Assembly (NCBI GenBank): GCA_016933985.1
Contig: JAFGTU010000270.1
Location: 1 to 7,288, forward strand
Direction of reading: 5' to 3'
From: Sedimentisphaerales bacterium
GTDB lineage: Bacteria; Planctomycetota; Phycisphaerae; Sedimentisphaerales; Anaerobacaceae
Length of the DNA stretch: 7,288 nt
The notes under the pieces are model-generated. The model was not told the DNA's origin and did no database searches. It saw nothing but the letters and a program-made list of their open reading frames with translations. Shown here one piece after another: positions 1 through 4,058 of this stretch (positions within the stretch are counted from its first letter, which is position 1; each line of letters begins with the position of its first letter). A program made the translations under genes and the position numbers.

Positions 1-526
1 GTCGAAAGGCCGGTAGCTTGTCGTCGTTAGGCGGGACGAATGCCGAATCGGTTGTGAGGATGATTGCATCGCATCGCCCGTCGAATCCGGTCAGGTCGTG
101 TAGCGCGATAGTCGCTTGCTTACCTGCAATATCGACGGAGCCACCATCCTGCCAATGCCATTCGGCCCCATTCGTGCCGAACGTCGTCTTTAACGGCTTG
201 CCATCGATGAGCAATTGGAACCTGCCCGGCGCACCCGGGGCGTTCCAGGGGGCAACCCAGTCCCGCGTGCGGACGAAGAGGCAATACTCCCCCGCCTGCG
301 GAAGCTCGACCTTGTCAACTGCATCTTCGACCGGCTCACCCAGGCCGTGAGCAAGCAAGAAGGGCGAGCCCATCTGGTCGGCGAACTGCTGATCCACCTC
401 CCACCCGCCAATATGAGCGAAGCTCTCAGCTTCAATAAGAACGGTCTGTGCCCAAGCCAGAGAGACGGACAGAGCCAGGAATACGACGGATAACACCAAA
501 CGCAAGATACAAACCGGCTTTTTCAT
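1..526 (-). CDS. Secreted protein N-terminus, resembles the N-terminal module of FAD-dependent oxidoreductases (partial)
   Basis: From ATG at 526 the frame is open to the window edge and gives 175 residues; the rest lies outside. Residues 1-26 are a classic signal peptide (KK, hydrophobic 6-24, AWA before Q27). The following part reads as a beta-rich module: IEAESFAHIGGW, then DQQFADQMGSPFLLAHGLG at 45-63, RTRDWVAPWNAPGAPGRFQL at 86-105, GAEWHWQDGG at 120-129 and LHDLTGFDGRCDAI at 142-155. This block pattern is one I associate with the region ahead of the FAD-binding domain in secreted FAD-dependent oxidoreductases of Bacteroidetes and planctomycetes, sometimes labelled xanthan lyase-like; the FAD motif itself would lie beyond the edge and is not seen. 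A carbohydrate-binding role for the module is inference. It has its own promoter and a good GGAGGT site. The existence of the gene is secure; the product name is tentative. Confidence 0.8.
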   Translation of the reverse strand, partial: MKKPVCILRLVLSVVFLALSVSLAWAQTVLIEAESFAHIGGWEVDQQFADQMGSPFLLAHGLGEPVEDAVDKVELPQAGEYCLFVRTRDWVAPWNAPGAPGRFQLLIDGKPLKTTFGTNGAEWHWQDGGSVDIAGKQATIALHDLTGFDGRCDAIILTTDSAFVPPNDDKLPAFR

Positions 527-535
527 TCAATCAGC

Positions 536-541
536 ACCTCC
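536..541 (-). promoter_or_regulatory. Ribosome-binding site GGAGGT of the downstream secreted-protein gene
   Basis: GGAGGT on the minus strand ends 9 bases before the ATG at 526 and fixes that start. It is part of the string AGGTGCTGAT (539-530), which also occurs in the leader of the metallopeptidase gene at 2508-2499. Confidence 0.7.
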
Positions 542-554
542 AGAATTGAGCGAT

Positions 555-566
555 AGAATCGATTCT
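555..566. promoter_or_regulatory. 12-bp perfect palindrome just downstream of a promoter, possible operator
   Basis: AGAATCGATTCT is a perfect inverted repeat lying about 10 bases downstream of the -10 box at 581-576, in the presumed first transcribed bases of the gene starting at 526. Its position fits a repressor site or a small 5' hairpin, but a palindrome this short can arise by chance. Confidence 0.25.
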
Positions 567-575
567 TCGCCGCCA

Positions 576-604
576 TTTGTACGCATTTTGCTGCCGTTTG
601 TCCA
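576..604 (-). promoter_or_regulatory. Sigma-70-type promoter of the downstream secreted-protein gene
   Basis: On the minus strand TGGACA (604-599) lies 17 bases before TACAAA (581-576). The -35 box matches five of six consensus bases and the -10 box four of six. The distance from the -10 box to the AGGTGCTGAT leader is 36 bases, nearly the same as the 37 bases at the metallopeptidase gene, which raises confidence in both. Confidence 0.5.
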
Positions 605-779
605 GCGTTATTGCACAGACAGCCATATAATTGCCGGATACAGTCATTTTTTGACAGTTGCCGCCAACCATTCGGCCACGACGATGTTATGCCTTTGGTC
701 AAAATGAGAGACTGCATCGAGCCTTGAGTGGAGAATGATAGTGCGTTACGAAACCTTCTGTGGGTTCTGGGCGAGCGGG

Positions 780-2498
780 CTACGGTTTGAATAGTCTGAT
801 TAAGATTTCATCGGAGGTAGTTTCGGCTGCGAGGTCATCGACGGCTGTTGCGGTTAGGGCGAACTGTCCCGGAGCCAGGGCGGTCCAGGGGCATGACCAG
901 CCGTCGTTGCCGTCGGTATCTTCGCCGATTAGCGTGTCGTTTACGAAGAACTCGACCTTGACAATCGAGCCGTAAGCAACCGCGGCCTCGGCGATGATCT
1001 CGATTGACTGGGTGTGTGAGATGTCAAATGTCTGTCCGTAGCGGGGGTAGATGATGGTAAGGGTCGGGGGCAGATGCCATTGGCACGGGGCACACTGACA
1101 CTGAAGCCACTGTTGGGCAAGGCTGCGAAAGTCGATAAAGTCGAGGTCGGCCCATTGCTCGGCGAAGACGGCCAGGTCGAGGAAGTTGGCGAAGCAGTCG
1201 CTGGTTAGATCGGTCTGCGAGATTACCTGCCATTGTCGAGTCTCGGTTAGTCGTTCGGCGCGAGCCTCTTCGTCGCGGACTCGCGCGGTATCGTCAAGGA
1301 CGGTGACGGCGACATCGTGGAGCCCCAAGAAGAGCGAAGAGGTATCGAAGGTTGGTCCGTTGGCGTCCGCGACGTCGTTGCCGTCAACAGACCACTGTAT
1401 GGTGAGGGGCTGCTCGGTCGGTTCGACGGGATCTATGAAAAGGATCACTCCGGCCGTCAGAGACCTGGAGGGCTGCGGCGTCGCGTCGTCGATTGGCCGG
1501 ACGTATTCGTAGAAAGCGAAGATGAACTGCTCGGCATTTACCTCTTCGAACGGCCGGCCAAGACTTCTCATCTTCGAGTTGGACGTCGGGCGGTATATTC
1601 CGTATCGGCTGTGCAAAGCACCTTCGAAGGTATCGACGTTGGGCAGGTCGAGCCATCGATACCACTTTGTCTGTTGGGCGAGCTGCTCGGCGGCGGTATA
1701 GATACTGACATTTGGCTGGCCGGGCTCTGGGCCGGTATATGTGGTGGTGCCGCCGGAGTCGTATTCGTCGGCAAGGTGGGCGAAGGAATGGCCGTACTCG
1801 TGCAGGACGAGCTCGACCGCGGAGCTGTTGGCGCCGGCGGCGGTTGCCAGGCCCGAGTAGCCGGCGCCGCCGTAGCGTGTCGAATTTGCCAGCGCGATTA
1901 TTGTGTCGACCTGTGGGGCGCTGCCGGCGGCGTCCTGGGCCTTGCTGTAGTTGATGCAGAGGAGGCGAGCGATGCCGCCGCAATCGTATGCCATATCGAG
2001 AGCGGTGTCGCGATAGATGCCGCTGGCGGGTTCATCGACGCCGGACTCGCTGGAGATTACATCGACGCGATGGACGTTGAAGTAGCCGGCATAAGCGGCC
2101 AACGGCTGCTGCGAGAAAAGCCCGGCTACCGCGTTTTCCACGTGGGCGGCGTAGAGGTCAAGCTGGTCGGCGGTGTAGCCGTCGCCGATAAAGACGATAT
2201 CGATCCTGTTTTCCGATTGGCCGTTGTCGATAATCGTTTCCACCGCCCAGGGCGGGGGCTCGGCCGAGCGATATTTTACGGGAGGCGGCAGAACAGTCGT
2301 GACGACACCGCCTTTGAGTCGGCCGTCCTCGATGTAGTCGTAATAGACGAGGCTCTCGCCCGGCAGAAGGGTGTCGCCGGCGACTTTGTAAGCGCCGACC
2401 TGGTCCGTCTCCGCCGCCGCCACGTACTGTGGCCGAGCAAAGGCAAGCAAGACGAGGGAGACGCTTAACAGCGGGGAGAGAAACCGTCTATTCGTCGT
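780..2498 (-). CDS. Secreted M64-family zinc metallopeptidase with dockerin-like and Ig-like modules
   Basis: This is a secreted peptidase of the M64 (IgA peptidase) type. Residue numbers count from the first usable standard start, TTG at 2450. The catalytic domain spans about 65-320, with NRIDIVFIGDGYTADQ at 81-96 typical of the family and HEYGHSFAHLADEY at 217-230: H217 and H221 bind zinc, E218 is catalytic, D228 or E229 completes the site. An Ig-like stretch follows at about 330-410, then a degenerate dockerin-like segment (414-449), a Cys-rich CQCAPC, and a C-terminal Ig-like domain at 461-554. The TTG start would cut through the signal peptide. Upstream the frame stays open to a TAG at 2513-2511 and encodes RRFLSPLLSVSLVLLAFA, a proper signal peptide, but holds no ATG, GTG or TTG; ACG at 2498 or 2495 sits at ribosome-binding distance. 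I place the start at 2498. Its target protein is unknown; self-defence or nutrient use are both possible. Confidence 0.88.
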   Translation of the reverse strand, partial: TTNRRFLSPLLSVSLVLLAFARPQYVAAAETDQVGAYKVAGDTLLPGESLVYYDYIEDGRLKGGVVTTVLPPPVKYRSAEPPPWAVETIIDNGQSENRIDIVFIGDGYTADQLDLYAAHVENAVAGLFSQQPLAAYAGYFNVHRVDVISSESGVDEPASGIYRDTALDMAYDCGGIARLLCINYSKAQDAAGSAPQVDTIIALANSTRYGGAGYSGLATAAGANSSAVELVLHEYGHSFAHLADEYDSGGTTTYTGPEPGQPNVSIYTAAEQLAQQTKWYRWLDLPNVDTFEGALHSRYGIYRPTSNSKMRSLGRPFEEVNAEQFIFAFYEYVRPIDDATPQPSRSLTAGVILFIDPVEPTEQPLTIQWSVDGNDVADANGPTFDTSSLFLGLHDVAVTVLDDTARVRDEEARAERLTETRQWQVISQTDLTSDCFANFLDLAVFAEQWADLDFIDFRSLAQQWLQCQCAPCQWHLPPTLTIIYPRYGQTFDISHTQSIEIIAEAAVAYGSIVKVEFFVNDTLIGEDTDGNDGWSCPWTALAPGQFALTATAVDDLAAETTSDEILIRLFKP

Positions 2499-2505
2499 AT
2501 CAGCA

Positions 2506-2512
2506 CCTTCCT
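2506..2512 (-). promoter_or_regulatory. Ribosome-binding site that places the metallopeptidase start upstream of TTG
   Basis: AGGAAGG on the minus strand lies 7 bases before ACG at 2498 and 10 bases before a second ACG at 2495, but about 55 bases before the in-frame TTG at 2450. Its spacing argues that translation begins at one of the ACG codons, which also restores a complete signal peptide. Confidence 0.6.
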
Positions 2513-2545
2513 AATACTATATCATCATTCTTACTCTATCGCAGT

Positions 2546-2574
2546 ATTGTACAGATTTCGAGGCGGGCTGTCAA
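2546..2574 (-). promoter_or_regulatory. Sigma-70-type promoter of the metallopeptidase gene
   Basis: On the minus strand TTGACA (2574-2569) is separated by exactly 17 bases from TACAAT (2551-2546). The -35 box is a perfect consensus and the -10 box matches five of six. Transcription would start near 2539, leaving a leader of about 40 bases before the start codon. It lies just after the sulfatase stop, so the metallopeptidase gene can be expressed apart from the upstream genes. Confidence 0.7.
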
Positions 2575-2594
2575 GACCCTTCAGGAGAGAAGGA

Positions 2595-4058
2595 TCAGTG
2601 AGTCAGAGGATTTTCGAGGTTTACGGGGTATTTTTGCCAGGGGGTGGCACCGGATTTTGTTATGTGGTTTCGCAGGGCGGCGAAGAGGGTGTTGTACATT
2701 TTGTGTTTATTGGCGAGGGGATTTTCTTCTTTGGGGTCTTCTTTTAGGTTGTAGAGCTGGGGCGGCTCGAAGGGTGTGTTTTGCAGGAGCTTGAAATCGC
2801 CGTATCTGGCGGCATAATAGGCCCGGCCTCCGTAGTTGCCTCCCTCGCGACGGATCCAGAAGAGGAATCGGTCTTCGGGCGGCTGAGATTCGCCCAGAAG
2901 GGTGGGCAGGATTGTTTTGCCGTCGATTTGGTGTTCGATTCTTGCGCCGGCGGCGTCGCATATTGTTGGGAAGAGGTCCATCGTAAGGGCGAGGCGGTCA
3001 GACCTGGAGCCGGGCTTGATTTTAGGTGGCACGGGCTTCCAGCCCGTGAAAACACGGCCAGGATGGCCGTGCCACGAGGCGGCGGCGGGGACGCGGATGC
3101 CGCCTTCGTACATATCTCCCTTGCCGGCGCGGAGGGGACCGTTATTAGCGCCGACTCCGATCTGGCCGCCGTTGTCGGAGGTGAAGATGACCAGGGTGTT
3201 GTCACTGAGAGCGGTTTCTTTCATCGCCGCGAGGACCTTGCCGATGCCGTCGTCTAAGTGCTCGATTAGGGCGACGAGTTTGGCTCGTTTGTCGGTGATA
3301 TCCTTTTCGCGTTTCTTAACCTTTTCGAGCCAGTCCTGCGGCGGCTGGATGGGGGTGTGGGGGGCGTTGTATGGCAGGTAGAGGAAGAAGGGCTGCTTGG
3401 ATTCGGCCCGGCTGCGGATATAGTCAATCGACCACTGTGTGAAGAGGTCGGTGGCATGGCCTTCGGGGTCGATTTCCTTTTCTTCGAGCCGCATGTAGTT
3501 GTAGCCGTGGCGGCGATGGTTGTAGTAGTCGTCCATCATGTCGCCAAGGAATCCGTGGAAATGGTCGAAGCCGCGTTCGTTTGGCTTATTGGGGGATGCC
3601 AGGCCGAGATGCCATTTGCCGACAATGGCGGTATGGTAGCCGGCTTTCTTTAGCACTTGCGGCAGCAGGACTGCGCGTGGGTCGAGGTAGCCCCAGTTGT
3701 CCTTGATGTGAGTGCGGATAACTCCGGGGACGCCGACGAGGTCCGGGTATCTGCCGGTCAGCAGTGCCGAGCGGGTCGGCGAGCAGACGGGGCAGTTGGC
3801 GTAGAAGTTGTCGAACCGCATGCCGGAGGCGATGAGCTTGTCAATATTGGGCGTCTGCATGTCCTTAGCGCCGTAGCAAGACAAGTCGCCGTAGCCGAGG
3901 TCATCGACGAGGATCATCAGGATATTGGGCTTACGCTTCGCTGGGCGGCTCTGCGCCAGGGCGCATCCGGTGGCCGCAAACGTCGCAGCACCAATGCCGA
4001 TTGCCTTCAAGAATTCTCTTCGGTTCGTTTCGAAATGCCGCATTTCAGCTTTCTCCAT
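2595..4058 (-). CDS. Formylglycine-dependent type I sulfatase, Tat-exported
   Basis: This 487-residue arylsulfatase-family enzyme hydrolyses sulfate esters, probably on a glycan, outside the cytoplasm. Family motifs are complete: metal-binding D52-D53 in VDDLGYGD; the sulfatase signature C92-S-P-T-R96 then SALLTGR, where C92 becomes formylglycine; K148 and H150 in GKWHLG; H234 in APHTP; D295-N296 in TSDNGG; K313 before GDMYEGGIRVP. Length is typical. The N-terminus carries a twin-arginine motif (NRREFLK, R13-R14) and a hydrophobic stretch ending in ATGC at 29-32, so a Tat lipoprotein is possible. The start at 4058 overlaps the upstream TAA; an internal ATG at 4043 preceded by GGAG is an equally plausible start. 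Residues 329-345 are encoded by an inserted twin-hairpin repeat, where relatives have a short W-P-G-like turn before KIKPGS. The inserted loop lies away from the active-site motifs in sequence, so activity is probably kept. The substrate cannot be told from sequence. Confidence 0.95.
   Translation of the reverse strand: MEKAEMRHFETNRREFLKAIGIGAATFAATGCALAQSRPAKRKPNILMILVDDLGYGDLSCYGAKDMQTPNIDKLIASGMRFDNFYANCPVCSPTRSALLTGRYPDLVGVPGVIRTHIKDNWGYLDPRAVLLPQVLKKAGYHTAIVGKWHLGLASPNKPNERGFDHFHGFLGDMMDDYYNHRRHGYNYMRLEEKEIDPEGHATDLFTQWSIDYIRSRAESKQPFFLYLPYNAPHTPIQPPQDWLEKVKKREKDITDKRAKLVALIEHLDDGIGKVLAAMKETALSDNTLVIFTSDNGGQIGVGANNGPLRAGKGDMYEGGIRVPAAASWHGHPGRVFTGWKPVPPKIKPGSRSDRLALTMDLFPTICDAAGARIEHQIDGKTILPTLLGESQPPEDRFLFWIRREGGNYGGRAYYAARYGDFKLLQNTPFEPPQLYNLKEDPKEENPLANKHKMYNTLFAALRNHITKSGATPWQKYPVNLENPLTH
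3026..3075. repeat. 50-bp twin-hairpin dispersed repeat (REP-like) inside the sulfatase gene
   Basis: The element has an outer stem GTGG (3026-3029) with CCAC (3072-3075). Inside it are two perfect 8-bp hairpins with 3-nt loops: CACGGGCT (3030-3037) with AGCCCGTG (3041-3048), and CACGGCCA (3053-3060) with TGGCCGTG (3064-3071). An AAAA linker (3049-3052) joins them. It can thus fold as a three-way junction, like REP or MITE-type palindromic elements. Read with the sulfatase it encodes WHGHPGRVFTGWKPVP. From memory this sequence and the peptide TGWKPVP recur in many planctomycete genes, which fits a dispersed element; I could not search. No second copy is in this window. It is marked unstranded because it is nearly symmetrical. 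Confidence 0.8.

Noticed and set aside
523..717. 64-codon minus-strand open frame between the metallopeptidase and the last gene, ending in an ATGA overlap with it
   Set aside because: It runs through the likely promoter and palindrome, has an odd composition with no recognisable feature, and only a weak AAGG before its ATG. The overlap is probably chance.
1317..2468. Long open frame on the plus strand (383 codons) opposite the metallopeptidase gene
   Set aside because: It mirrors the codon bias of the M64 gene on the other strand, shows no family motifs and has no ribosome site; the M64 frame has clear catalytic motifs.
2519..2530. Tiny leader frame ATG-ATG-ATA-TAG upstream of the metallopeptidase
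   Set aside because: Three codons with no ribosome site and no attenuator-like structure; taken as chance.
2578..2593. 5-bp stem CCTTC/GAAGG after the sulfatase stop as a terminator
   Set aside because: The stem is short, the loop is six bases and no T-run follows on the minus strand; the next bases are the -35 box of the following gene.
3021..3080. Twin-hairpin repeat as a transcription terminator or CRISPR unit
   Set aside because: It lies inside an uninterrupted sulfatase frame, has no T-tract, and occurs once in the window with no spacer-like array.
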